Shown here: one piece after another, positions 16,225-24,748 of the stretch | How positions within the stretch are numbered: position 1 is the first letter of the stretch | Layout: every line of letters begins with the position of its first letter | Assembly: GCA_902775075.1 (NCBI GenBank) | Contig: CACYKX010000002.1 | Coordinates: 1 to 62,203 of the forward strand | Direction of reading: 5' to 3' | Origin: an uncultured Prevotellaceae bacterium | Lineage (GTDB): Bacteria > Bacteroidota > Bacteroidia > Bacteroidales > Bacteroidaceae | Length of the DNA stretch: 62,203 nt | Position numbers and translations under genes: made by a program | The notes under the pieces: generated by a model | Seen by the model: only the letters and a program-made list of their open reading frames with translations | What the model was told of the DNA's origin: nothing | Databases searched by the model: none

Positions 16225-17442
16225 ATGAAAAAAGTAATGCTCGTTTTCGGAACGCGCCCCGAGGCCATCAAGATTTGCCCGCTGGTGAAGGAGTTCCAGA
16301 AATATCCGAATGATTTTGAAACCATCGTGTGCGTCACCGGCCAGCATCGCGAGATGCTCGATCAAGTATTGCGAATTTTCGAGGTAAAGCCTGATTACGA
16401 CCTCAACATTATGAAGCAGGGGCAGGATCTCTATGATGTGACTGCACGTGTGCTGACAGGTATGCGTGATGTGTTTGCACAATGTAAGCCAGACGTGGTG
16501 TTGGTGCATGGCGATACCACTACCAGCACAGCTGCTGCTCTCGCTGCTTTCTACCAGCAGATTCCTGTGGGCCATGTGGAAGCGGGCTTGAGAACGCATA
16601 ACATCTATAGCCCTTGGCCAGAGGAGATGAACCGCCAGATTACAGGCCGCATTGCCACCTATAACTTCTCGCCAACACCACTTTCCGAGAGCAACCTGAA
16701 GGAAGAGAAAGCCCAAGGCGAAATCTTCGTGACGGGCAATACGGTGATTGATGCCCTCCACATGATGGTCAGCAAGCTGAAAACCGACAAGGCTTTGGCT
16801 GACGAGCAAATCAATGTGCTGAAAGCCGCTGGGTATGACATTAATAGGCTCCACGTATCACACGGATCGGCACGTATCGATAATACTTGTGATACGCGAG
16901 ATACGCGGAAACTCGTCCTCATCACCGGCCACAGACGCGAGAACTTTGGTGATGGCTTTATCAGCATGGTCACAGCCATGAAAGACCTCAGCGAGAAATA
17001 CCCCGAAGTTGACTTTGTGTACCCGATGCACCTGAATCCCAACGTCCGCAAGCCTATACACGAAGTGTTTGTTGAAGACCTCACGCGCCCCAACTTCTTC
17101 TTCATCGAACCGCTCCAGTATCTGGAGTTCGTTTACCTGATGGAGAAGAGCACAGTGGTGCTGACGGATAGCGGTGGCATCCAAGAAGAAGCCCCCGGCC
17201 TGGGCAAACCCGTCCTCGTGATGCGCGACACCACCGAGCGCCCCGAAGCACTCAAGAGCGGCACAGTACACCTCGTCGGCACCAACCATGACCTTATAGT
17301 TAAAGAAGTAAGCACCCTCCTCGACGACCCCGCAGCCTACGAGCGCATGTCCAAAGCCGTGAATCCTTACGGTGACGGCAAGGCCTGCTCCCGTATAGTA
17401 AAGGTCTTAAAAGGCGAACAAGTTGATAGATATGAAGTTTAG
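16225..17442 (+). CDS. wecB: UDP-N-acetylglucosamine 2-epimerase (non-hydrolysing)
   Basis: Interconverts UDP-GlcNAc and UDP-ManNAc in the cytoplasm. Family blocks: VFGTRPEAIKICPLVKEF (7-24), VTGQHREMLDQVL, VLVHGDTTTSTAAALAAFY, HVEAGLRTHN, LITGHRRENFGDGF, and the C-terminal LTDSGGIQEEAPGLGKPVLV. 405 residues, against ~370-390 for the family; the extra length is an in-frame stretch (residues ~209-228) encoded by GTATCACACG/GATACGCG words at 16851-16909 just before the GHRREN block. With wecC at 18018 it would provide UDP-ManNAc uronic acid. Confidence 0.92.
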   Translation: MKKVMLVFGTRPEAIKICPLVKEFQKYPNDFETIVCVTGQHREMLDQVLRIFEVKPDYDLNIMKQGQDLYDVTARVLTGMRDVFAQCKPDVVLVHGDTTTSTAAALAAFYQQIPVGHVEAGLRTHNIYSPWPEEMNRQITGRIATYNFSPTPLSESNLKEEKAQGEIFVTGNTVIDALHMMVSKLKTDKALADEQINVLKAAGYDINRLHVSHGSARIDNTCDTRDTRKLVLITGHRRENFGDGFISMVTAMKDLSEKYPEVDFVYPMHLNPNVRKPIHEVFVEDLTRPNFFFIEPLQYLEFVYLMEKSTVVLTDSGGIQEEAPGLGKPVLVMRDTTERPEALKSGTVHLVGTNHDLIVKEVSTLLDDPAAYERMSKAVNPYGDGKACSRIVKVLKGEQVDRYEV

Positions 17443-17534
17443 TTTATAATGTCAAGAATTAGAGAATTAAAGAATTATGTTTTGTCCTTCTAACAAGCTG
17501 CCGCAGGCAAATAATTCTTAAATTCTTGATAAAC

Positions 17535-17948
17535 ATGAAAGAGATGGCATTGATATACCCTGAAGAGAGTAAGAGAATTTTAGGAATTGCGATGCAGTTG
17601 CATCGCGAGATGGGCTGTGGCTTCAGGGAAAAGGTGTATCAGGATGCCTTTGAAGTACTCCTCAAGGAGAATAACATAAACTACGAACGCGAAAAGCATA
17701 TCGACCTCGTGTTTCATGGGGTAAAACTGGAACATGACTTCTTCTATGACTTCCTTATTGATAATAAGATAGGGGTGGAGTTGAAGGCTGTGTCGGAAAT
17801 AGTCGGAGAGTTTGAAGCTCAGATAATCAACTACCTACATGTGAGCAATCACAAGTTGGGGCTGTTGCTGAACTTTGGTACCACGAGTTTGGAATACAAA
17901 TGGTATCCCAACGAGTGGCACCACAGACAATGCGCAAGCATTGGCTGA
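17535..17948 (+). CDS. GxxExxY-family protein (PD-(D/E)xK_3)
   Basis: 137 residues from ATG 17535. It carries the name-giving motif GCGFREKVYQDAFEVLLKEN near the start, KIGVELKAVSEIVGEFEAQI, and a LHVSNHKLGLLLNFGT ending, as in the GxxExxY family, whose fold is related to PD-(D/E)xK nucleases. Biological role unknown. An in-frame TTG nine bases upstream exists, but it lies within an ATTCTTGATAAA spacer word. Located between wecB and wecC, both sides with AATTCTTAAATTCTTG-type words. Confidence 0.8.
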   Translation: MKEMALIYPEESKRILGIAMQLHREMGCGFREKVYQDAFEVLLKENNINYEREKHIDLVFHGVKLEHDFFYDFLIDNKIGVELKAVSEIVGEFEAQIINYLHVSNHKLGLLLNFGTTSLEYKWYPNEWHHRQCASIG

Positions 17949-18017
17949 AAAATTCTCTAATTCTCAAATTCTTGATAAATAACAACTTGAAATAATAATT
18001 TAAATAATACGAACAAT

Positions 18018-19244
18018 ATGATTAACGTTATCGGATTGGGCTACATCGGTTTGCCCACTGCTTTGATGATGGCTTCGCATGGTGTCGAGGTCATTGGTAC
18101 TGACTACAACAAGGAACTCGTTGCCACTCTCAACGCCGGCAAGACTACCTTCAAAGAAGACGGCCTCGACGAGTTGTTCCAGGCAGCTTTGGCAAAGGGC
18201 ATCAAGTTCACCACCGAGTATCAGAAGACGGATATGTACATCGTGAGTGTGCCTACGCCTTACGATAAGTTCTCCAAGAAGGTGGATGCTTGCTACGTGG
18301 TGGCCGCCGTGAAGGAGGTGATGCGCGTCTGCCCCAAGGGTGCCACCGTGGTGGTCGAGAGCACCGTCAGCCCCGGCACTATCGACAAGTTTGTGCGCCC
18401 TGTGATTGAGGCCAACGGCTTCAAGATTGGTGAAGACATCAACCTTGTGCATGCCCCCGAGCGTATCATCCCGGGCAATATGGTGTATGAGCTGCTGCAC
18501 AACAACCGCACCATCGGTGCCGACAGCCGCGAGATTGGCGAGAAGGTGAAGCAGTACTACGCCTCCTTCTGCCAGGGCGAAATCGTGGTCACTGACATCC
18601 GCACGGCCGAGATGACCAAGGTGGTGGAGAACACCTACCGTGCCGTCAATATCGCCTTTGCCAACGAGCTGAGCCGCATCTGCCGTCACGACAACATGGA
18701 CGTTTACGAAATCATCCGCATCTGCAACATGCACCCGCGTGTCAACATCCTGCAGCCCGGCCCGGGCGTGGGAGGCCACTGCATCTCGGTTGACCCCTGG
18801 TTCCTCGTGGGCGACTATCCGCAGCTCGCCAAGGTGATCGACGAGAGCATGAAGACCAACGACTATCAGCCCGTGTTTGTGCTTGAGCGCATCCACGAGA
18901 TTATGGAGGCGCACCACATCACCGACAACCGCCGCGTGGGCCTCTACGGCATCACCTACAAAGAGAATGTTGACGACGTGCGCGAAAGCCCCACCCTGCA
19001 GATGATCGACATCCAGGAGCGCCACCTGGCCCGCCCGCTGAAGAGCTTCGACCCCTTCTTCACCGACAAGGCTCTGGTGCCGAACCAGATCCTCGACTTC
19101 GACCAGTTCCTCAGCGAGGTGGATATGGTGGTCATCATGGTCAAGCACGACCATATTAAGCAAAATTGGGACAAGCTGAAGGGTAAAGTCATTCTCGACT
19201 GCCATAATATCTGTCCGCTCACTGAGAACGTGTATCATATTTAA
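18018..19244 (+). CDS. wecC: UDP-N-acetyl-D-mannosamine dehydrogenase
   Basis: 408 residues. Oxidises UDP-ManNAc to UDP-ManNAcA using two NAD+. Shows GLGYIGLPTALMMASHG (NAD binding, 5-21), ESTVSPGTIDKFVRP, AEMTKVVENTYRAVNIAFAN (dimer/active-site helix), the catalytic cysteine motif PGPGVGGHCISVDPWF, and C-terminal YGITYKENVDDVRESP. GGHCIxVDPWF distinguishes WecC from UDP-glucose dehydrogenases. It follows wecB and GxxExxY on the same strand; together with wecB it makes a uronic acid for the polysaccharide. Confidence 0.92.
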   Translation: MINVIGLGYIGLPTALMMASHGVEVIGTDYNKELVATLNAGKTTFKEDGLDELFQAALAKGIKFTTEYQKTDMYIVSVPTPYDKFSKKVDACYVVAAVKEVMRVCPKGATVVVESTVSPGTIDKFVRPVIEANGFKIGEDINLVHAPERIIPGNMVYELLHNNRTIGADSREIGEKVKQYYASFCQGEIVVTDIRTAEMTKVVENTYRAVNIAFANELSRICRHDNMDVYEIIRICNMHPRVNILQPGPGVGGHCISVDPWFLVGDYPQLAKVIDESMKTNDYQPVFVLERIHEIMEAHHITDNRRVGLYGITYKENVDDVRESPTLQMIDIQERHLARPLKSFDPFFTDKALVPNQILDFDQFLSEVDMVVIMVKHDHIKQNWDKLKGKVILDCHNICPLTENVYHI

Positions 19245-19516
19245 TAGTTCAAGAAGTTCAAAAGTTCAAGGGTTCAAGGGCTGCCGCATCGCACCTTGAA
19301 CCTCTTGAACTGCCCGCAGGGCATCTTGAACACTTTGAACTAAAAAATTGACCCGATTTTAACATTTCCTGGGGCGATTTCCGCAACTTTGTAGCTTAGG
19401 CGTACCTTAGGCGAAGGTTAGGCGTAGCTTAGGCGAAGCGATACCGCCCACAGAAATCCAAAATTTAACATTTGAGCAAACAACAACTAAACGAATAAAC
19501 AAATAAACATAAGAAT
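19245..19516. repeat. Spacer: GTTCAAGA words and CTTAGGCG tandem array
   Basis: 19245-19342: TTCAAGAAGTTCAAAAGTTC words and CCTTGAACCTCTTGAACTG. 19398-19440: four to five imperfect TTAGGCGTACC/TTAGGCGAAGG units, similar in build to the CACCTTGCC array near 15700. A CAACTTTG at 19384-19391 is close to a Bacteroidetes -7 box, but no good -33 element is at the right distance. No gene. Confidence 0.7.
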
Positions 19517-20272
19517 ATGATTAACGTTGGAATTATTGGATGTGGTTTCGTAGGCGGAGCCTTGAAAGATTGGTTGGAGCATAACAACCCTGAGTGCAAA
19601 CTTTTCATCAGCGACCCCCCGAAGGGTTATAATGATGACCTGAGCAATATTGATATTGCTTTCCTTCAGATCCACGTGCCCACCGAGGACGATGGTACAC
19701 AAGATTTGACCTTGATGACCGAGCTCATCAAAAAGCTCCCCAATGTACCCGTGTTTGTCCGCACAACCATACTCCCTGGAACCAGTGATAGACTTTCCAA
19801 AGAGACTGGCCACCAGGTGTGCTACATGCCAGAGTTTTTGACCGAGCGTACACATATTGAAGATTTCAAGAAGCAGACCATGGTCTTCACGGGCGCACAC
19901 GAGTTGCTCACCAAGATTTTTGTAGGAAAGAAGTTCACCGTGATGACCCCTCTGGAGGCTGAGTTGACGAAGTATATGCACAACGTGTTCGGAGCCTACA
20001 AGGTCACATACTTCAACGCCTGTCGCGAATACTGCGAGCAGATGGGTGCCGACTGGCGCAAAGTACATACTGGAGTGTTACTGTCGGGATATATCAATGA
20101 TACACATACTTACGTTCCTGGTCCGGATGGTAAATACGGCTACGGCGGCAAATGCTTCCCCAAGGATGTGAACGCCTTCGCCAAGATGACCGAGGGCACC
20201 CCCCTGGGCACCCTGCTGGAGCACCTGCATGAGCTCAATGTGCATTTCCGTGGGGTGGAAGAACATATATAG
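19517..20272 (+). CDS. Short UDP-sugar dehydrogenase-family protein
   Basis: 251 residues. Has a shortened NAD-binding Rossmann domain (GIIGCGFVGGALKDWLEHNN), TTILPGTSDRLSKETG, the central AELTKYMHNVFGAYKVTYFN helix and the cysteine motif YGYGGKCFPKDVNAF, but lacks the C-terminal UDP-binding domain present in full-length (~400-residue) family members. Short homologues of this type occur in polysaccharide clusters; whether they oxidise a sugar nucleotide alone is not established. It ends just before a terminator, closing the wecB-wecC group. Confidence 0.8.
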   Translation: MINVGIIGCGFVGGALKDWLEHNNPECKLFISDPPKGYNDDLSNIDIAFLQIHVPTEDDGTQDLTLMTELIKKLPNVPVFVRTTILPGTSDRLSKETGHQVCYMPEFLTERTHIEDFKKQTMVFTGAHELLTKIFVGKKFTVMTPLEAELTKYMHNVFGAYKVTYFNACREYCEQMGADWRKVHTGVLLSGYINDTHTYVPGPDGKYGYGGKCFPKDVNAFAKMTEGTPLGTLLEHLHELNVHFRGVEEHI

Positions 20273-20313
20273 TTTTTTTTCTCTCACACGGTTGATTTTA
20301 TAGCATTTTTTAA

Positions 20314-20355
20314 ACTAAGGAGGCTATTTCTCCTTACAGTCTCCTTAGTGTTTTT
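20314..20355 (+). terminator. Rho-independent terminator
   Basis: ACTAAGGAG (20314-20322) pairs perfectly with CTCCTTAGT (20341-20349), followed by GTTTTT. It lies 40 bases after the short dehydrogenase and 32 bases before the next start, so it ends the upstream transcript and would insulate the nuclease-like gene. Confidence 0.75.
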
Positions 20356-20387
20356 ATAGTTGGCTTCTTAGTAATTTGGTTTTTATT

Positions 20388-21752
20388 ATGGCAGACTACG
20401 AGGTTAAATTAACGTTACCGTCAATACCTAAGGATGAGTTTTATGAAGATTATGTTGCTGCAATATTGTCGGTTTGTGGTTTATTCTTGGAGCGTCGTAT
20501 TAATTTAAATGATCCCATTAACATTTTAGAGTTGGATATTGTTACGACAAAGTTTTTCCAAGACCACACGGAAAAGACTCTTTCTGAAATAAAATCAGGT
20601 GACTGGGGCTTGACAGATGTGTTCAAGGTCAGAGGTTGGTTAGATTATCTGCGATATCCAAAAGCATCCTTTGTTGTACTTGACAATCAAAAACAAAAAT
20701 TTGGTGAGTACCAAAATGTTGCGGCATCATTACAAATAGACCTGCTGAACATTCCGAAGAAAGATGATGGTGGGTTGGATGAATCCGAACTTCTTAAACA
20801 GTTTGGAATCAGTTCAATAGATAAAAACATCTATGAATGTGCTATTCCAACCCTACGTTATGCATATTGCATGGAACGATTGATGGTTGAAAAATATTTA
20901 AAGCCGCTGGCTAAAGACCCAAACGGCTTAGAGGGATATGGCAGATTAGAGGAATATATTCATCAAATTAGGGATTATTGTTTTTTTGAAAACGATGTGC
21001 ACAAACGCCTGTTATCAGTTTTTGGTTCTTTTCAGGAATATTATCATATTACTGCACGAATAGATAAGGAAAAACATACAGGCGAATATGATGAAGATTA
21101 TGATAATGGATTGACAGAAACATCATTCAAGGCATTGTATTACGATGTCCCAGCAAAACAGAGTCCTTTGCATATTGCTTTATATGCGGAGATGTTTAAC
21201 CGTCTTATTATGTTAAAGTTGGTTGTTGAGGAATCTATTGTTGACAAAGATTTGAAAGGTTTGATGCGTACATTAACACGACTTCAATTGCCTGCTAACA
21301 TCAAAGGCGGGATTGATAAGTTAAGTGTTTATTCTCACTATCATTTGTTTCCAGTTCTATGGCAGAACTTCGTTTTTGTGTTAGGTGGTTTTCTTCTAAA
21401 GGATAAATTGGAAGAAGAATACCATATATTATCAGCGCTTTCAGGGGTTCCCGAAGACGAAGTTTCAGCTGCACTTGATGCTTTTGATTTATTGTTTCCA
21501 ATACCAGATGGTTCTTGGTTAATTGATAGACCTCAAACACAAATTCGTATACTTCAGTTTATGCCTTTACCATTTAGTGGTTTAGGGGCCAATTTCCGTC
21601 GTCTTTATTATCGCACTGAAGATAAAGAAGTAGACTATTCTTATTTAAATAGTGTTCTATCAGGTAAGTACACGGTTAGTGATCTCGTTAAATTTAATAA
21701 CCTTGCAATAGAATATCTTTCAAAAGCAAAAGATTTAAAAGTTAAGAAATAA
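20388..21752 (+). CDS. PD-(D/E)xK nuclease-like protein of unknown role
   Basis: 454 residues from ATG 20388. The N-terminal ~110 residues look like a PD-(D/E)xK core: an acidic NILELDIVTTKF strand (Asp ~50) and SEIKSGDWG (Glu ~67, Lys ~69), followed by KVRGWLDYLRYPKASFVVLD, which resembles the helix-strand after the catalytic lysine in such nucleases. The remaining ~340 residues are helical and not recognised. The gene is AT-rich compared with its neighbours and sits alone after a terminator in a sugar-nucleotide block, suggesting an independently acquired defence or selfish gene. The nuclease reading is inference from the motif. Confidence 0.5.
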   Translation: MADYEVKLTLPSIPKDEFYEDYVAAILSVCGLFLERRINLNDPINILELDIVTTKFFQDHTEKTLSEIKSGDWGLTDVFKVRGWLDYLRYPKASFVVLDNQKQKFGEYQNVAASLQIDLLNIPKKDDGGLDESELLKQFGISSIDKNIYECAIPTLRYAYCMERLMVEKYLKPLAKDPNGLEGYGRLEEYIHQIRDYCFFENDVHKRLLSVFGSFQEYYHITARIDKEKHTGEYDEDYDNGLTETSFKALYYDVPAKQSPLHIALYAEMFNRLIMLKLVVEESIVDKDLKGLMRTLTRLQLPANIKGGIDKLSVYSHYHLFPVLWQNFVFVLGGFLLKDKLEEEYHILSALSGVPEDEVSAALDAFDLLFPIPDGSWLIDRPQTQIRILQFMPLPFSGLGANFRRLYYRTEDKEVDYSYLNSVLSGKYTVSDLVKFNNLAIEYLSKAKDLKVKK

Positions 21753-21994
21753 TTATAGCGGCCACCCGGTCTTTATGCGCAGCCGGAACCTGTCACAGGG
21801 GCTGAAAGGTCTTCCGCACAGACTTGAACTGACGAACGAGCGAGAGAAGAGCCAAACTAATTTGAGCTTTTCCGAGCGAGGAGGAAGTCGAGGGAATCTC
21901 AAAGCCCCAACAAAATAGATGCTGAGCCCGCTGGGTTCTCAATAATTGTTCAATAATTCCCAGTGGGTTCTGCCATCTTTCTCTTTTTAAAGAA
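21753..21994. repeat. Spacer with GAGCGAG repeat copy 3 and palindrome
   Basis: AGCCGGAACCTGTCACAGG (21781 onward) contains the palindrome CCTGTCACAGG and could form a hairpin, without a T-run. 21829-21893 is the third GAGCGAG element (GACGAACGAGCGAGAGAAGA ... CCGAGCGAGGAGGAAGTCGA). The rest contains CAATAATTGTTCAATAATTC-type text with a short duplication of AATAATT. No gene. Confidence 0.7.
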
Positions 21995-22447
21995 ATGATA
22001 TACGACAACTTATCCAACATCGATCTTTACAAAGGTCTCTCAACGGACATATACACCGGGCTGTTATTTTTAAAGCAGGCAAATGCTGACATTGAGAATG
22101 GAACTTACCTGCTCAATTCTCGGGTGAAAATTATTGTGTCGGAATATGAGACTAAGAAGGTGAACGAATATGGCTACGAAGCGCACAAGCGTTTCGTTGA
22201 CATCCAGTATGTGCTGAATGGTGAGGAGAAAGTATGCTGCCTGCCCATCGAAAAACTGAAAGAGACCAAAGTTTACAGCGAGGAAATTGATGCGGCTTTC
22301 TATGTTGCTGATAACAAACCACAGGAAATGGTGATCGGCAACGGATATTTCGCAATCTACCACTCTCAAGACGGGCACATGCCCCAATTATGCGTTGATG
22401 AGCCTCAATTGGTAAAGAAGGTTGTTGTAAAGGTAGAAATAGTGTAA
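21995..22447 (+). CDS. YhcH/YjgK/YiaL-family protein
   Basis: 150 residues of the beta-barrel YhcH/YiaL/EbgC family: opening MIYDNLSNIDLYKGLS, then YEAHKRFVDIQYVLNGEEKV with its conserved HxxFxDIQ core, and the C-terminal GYFAIYHSQDGHMPQLCVDE with metal-type His residues. Family members are associated with sialic acid and other sugar catabolism and may act as anomerases or epimerases on sialic-acid-type sugars. Its position just before the nonulosonate genes fits that theme, but the substrate is unknown. Confidence 0.85.
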   Translation: MIYDNLSNIDLYKGLSTDIYTGLLFLKQANADIENGTYLLNSRVKIIVSEYETKKVNEYGYEAHKRFVDIQYVLNGEEKVCCLPIEKLKETKVYSEEIDAAFYVADNKPQEMVIGNGYFAIYHSQDGHMPQLCVDEPQLVKKVVVKVEIV

Positions 22448-22500
22448 TATTGCAACACATTAAAACTAAATAATAAGAACAAGAATTAAAACGAAATACA

Positions 22501-23784
22501 ATGGAAAGAAGAAAAGACAGAATCCTTCTTTGCCTTTGCCATCTTTCGGGCAATGAGCAGAAATTTGTACAGGAAGCTTTTGATACCAACTGGGTTGTGC
22601 CGTTGGGTCCAAATGTGAATGGATTTGAAAAAGACCTCGAAGAGTTCGTGGGGCAAAATAAACGTGTAGTGGCTTTATCTGCTGGCACGGCTGCGGTGCA
22701 TCTGGCATTGATCAACTGTGGTGTGAAGGCAGGTGACGAAGTTTGTGTTCAGAGTTTTACTTTCTGCGCCTCTTCACACCCAATCACATATCTTGGTGCA
22801 ACACCTATCTTTATTGACTCAGAGAAGGATACCTGGAACATGGATCCAGAACTACTGGAAGAGGCCATCAAAGACCGCATCGCCAAGACTGGTAAGAAAC
22901 CAAAGGCAATTGTGCCAGTTGCACTCTATGGTATGCCATACAAAATTGACCGAATCATGGAGATTGCCAACCGCTATGACATTCCTGTTGTTGAGGATGC
23001 TGCTGAGGGCTTTGGCTCAAAGTATAAAGGTCAGGTGTTGGGTACATTTGGTAAATATGGTGTGTTGAGTTTCAACGGCAACAAGATGATTACCACCAGC
23101 GGTGGCGGTGCCTTGGTGACGGCTAACGATGATGAATGGCGTGAGATTATGATGTATGCTACCCAATACCGCGAGAGCTATCCTTATTATCAGCATGAGA
23201 AGATAGGCTTCAACTACCGTATGAGCAACATTTGCGCTGGTATTGGCCGTGGCCAGATGACCATTGTGAACGAGCATATAGCCCACCACAAGCATGTACA
23301 AAAACTCTATGAAGAGCTGTTGAAAGATGTTCCAGGCATTCACGTTCATTCTCAACCCAATGAAACCTGGAACTTGAATCCTGAAACCAAAGTCCCTGTC
23401 TATGACAGCAACTATTGGCTTTGCACCATGACTGTTGACCCGACAGTAAAGGTTAAAGGTCAAGAAAATGCCTACAAGCAGGTCATAAATGGTGCTGTGG
23501 GAGGTGCTGCCGGTGTTATTCATGCCGCTTCAACGGCCGTTACCGACTGCCAGCCTAATGATAATGTTGAAGCCATGCGTATTGGATTGGATGCCCTGAA
23601 CATCGAATCACGCCCATTGTGGAAGCCTATGCATAAGCAGCCAGTCTATAAAGGCTGCCCTGCCTATTTGAATGGTGTTTCGGAAGACTTGTTCAAGGTT
23701 GGTATGTGTTTGCCCGCAGGACCATACGTGACGGATGACGATGTACACTTCATCTGCGATGCGATAAAGAGTTTAATAATATAA
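22501..23784 (+). CDS. DegT/DnrJ/EryC1-family sugar aminotransferase, full-length copy
   Basis: 427 residues, PLP-dependent. Shows the EpsN/PglE-like opening HLSGNEQKFVQEAFDTNW with PLGPNVNGFEKDLEEF, the ALSAGTAAVHLALINCGV block, EDAAEGFGSKYKGQVLGTFG, and the PLP-lysine region SFNGNKMITTSGGGALV. It would transfer an amino group to C4 of a UDP-4-keto-6-deoxy sugar made by a dehydratase such as that at 48617, on the way to bacillosamine- or legionaminate-type sugars. Residues ~287-298 (ETWNLNPETKVP) are encoded by CCTGGAAC/CCTGAAAC words and are absent from the second copy at 60114, which reads QPATGVYDSNYW. Otherwise the copies are very similar. Confidence 0.88.
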   Translation: MERRKDRILLCLCHLSGNEQKFVQEAFDTNWVVPLGPNVNGFEKDLEEFVGQNKRVVALSAGTAAVHLALINCGVKAGDEVCVQSFTFCASSHPITYLGATPIFIDSEKDTWNMDPELLEEAIKDRIAKTGKKPKAIVPVALYGMPYKIDRIMEIANRYDIPVVEDAAEGFGSKYKGQVLGTFGKYGVLSFNGNKMITTSGGGALVTANDDEWREIMMYATQYRESYPYYQHEKIGFNYRMSNICAGIGRGQMTIVNEHIAHHKHVQKLYEELLKDVPGIHVHSQPNETWNLNPETKVPVYDSNYWLCTMTVDPTVKVKGQENAYKQVINGAVGGAAGVIHAASTAVTDCQPNDNVEAMRIGLDALNIESRPLWKPMHKQPVYKGCPAYLNGVSEDLFKVGMCLPAGPYVTDDDVHFICDAIKSLII

Positions 23785-23968
23785 TTTGTTGATTGTATTT
23801 ATTCTGGAATTGATTTCAACCCTGCTGTTTGGATGCCCTGCTGTAATTTTTTTCCAGTTCTTCATGGCGTATTTTACTATTGGTATTAACATTAATAACA
23901 TTTTTAAAATGAAAGACAGTATGGTATCTACAGGAAAATTTTTATTAAGGTGGGTTGGGACTTCATGC

Positions 23969-24057
23969 GGGCTGGGTAGCAACCAGAAAGTAGTGTTGAA
24001 ATCAACGAAGGTAATGAATATAATGCGAAGTCCGAGGTTCGATTCCTCCCCGGCCCA
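23969..24057 (+). other. tRNA-like element (acceptor and T-arm only)
   Basis: GGGCTGG at 23969-23975 can pair with CCGGCCC at 24050-24056, and GAGGTTCGATTCCTC (24034-24048) is a typical T arm; A at 24057 is in the discriminator position and a T-run follows. However, no convincing D arm or anticodon arm can be drawn in the 89 bases between. It may be a decayed tRNA or the 3' end of one left as an attachment-site remnant. It lies in a 287-base gap between the aminotransferase and the first acetyltransferase. Confidence 0.25.
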
Positions 24058-24071
24058 CTTTTTTTAAACTT

Positions 24072-24705
24072 ATGAAATCATTAGTATTAATTGGTGGCGG
24101 TGGCCATTGCAAATCGGTGATTGATGTTGCCGAAAGTGCGGGCTATACCATTCTTGGCATTCTTGACAGACCTGAAGAAGTCGGCAAAAAGGTGCTGGGC
24201 TATGATGTTATAGGTACCGACGATGACATGGCTAAGTATGTTGACCAAGCGGTGTTTATTGTAACCGTTGGTCAAATCAAGTCTCCCGATTTGCGCATCA
24301 AACTGCATAAAATGATTGAGCAGGCGGGAGGCAAGTTGGCTACAATAGTCGCACCTACTGCCCATGTGTCGAAATATGCGCAGTTAGGTGAAGGTTCGGT
24401 AGTGATGCACCAAGCGGTGGTCAATGCTGATGCCAAGATAGGGAAGGGTTGTATTGTCAACACTTTTGCCAACATTGAGCATGATGTGGTGGTTGGCGAT
24501 TATTGCCATATATCCACAGGTGCCATGGTGAATGGTGGCGCAACAATTACCGATGGTACATTCTTGGGTAGTCAATCAGTTGTTAATCAATGTGTTAAAA
24601 TAGAACAGGGGGGGGGTAATTGCCTCATTATCAGTAGTTAATAAAGATATTACTGAGAAAGGGATTTATGCCGGCAACCCCGCAAAGCTGATAAAACTGC
24701 TGTAA
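24072..24705 (+). pseudogene. NeuD/PglD-type acetyltransferase, frameshifted in a G9 tract
   Basis: Sugar O- or N-acyltransferase with an N-terminal Rossmann-like domain (LVLIGGGGHCKSVIDVAESA) and left-handed beta-helix repeats (IGKGCIVNTFANIEHDVVVG, NGGATITDGTFLGSQSVVNQ). The as-read frame ends early at 24641 with GGGNCLIISS. Removing one base from the nine G's at 24608-24616 restores VIASLSVVNKDITEKGIYAG and a normal end NPAKLIKLL with stop at 24703-24705. So an 8-G allele would be a complete ~210-residue protein. It could be a phase-variable switch or a sequencing/assembly error. In a legionaminate pathway this enzyme would acetylate the C4 amino group. Confidence 0.8.
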
Positions 24706-24748
24706 CATACTTTCCTTTCCCAGTGAAACAACAATATAGCATTGGGAT

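Noticed and set aside
18000..19238. Long minus-strand open frame opposite wecC
   Set aside because: Shadow of a strongly conserved gene; codon-bias effect. No plausible protein.
19340..19395. Possible Bacteroidetes promoter before 19517
   Set aside because: CAACTTTG resembles a -7 box but no TTTG is 19-21 bases upstream.
23786..24067. 93-codon frame between DegT and the first acetyltransferase
   Set aside because: Runs through the tRNA-like end and shows no conserved pattern; considered non-coding.
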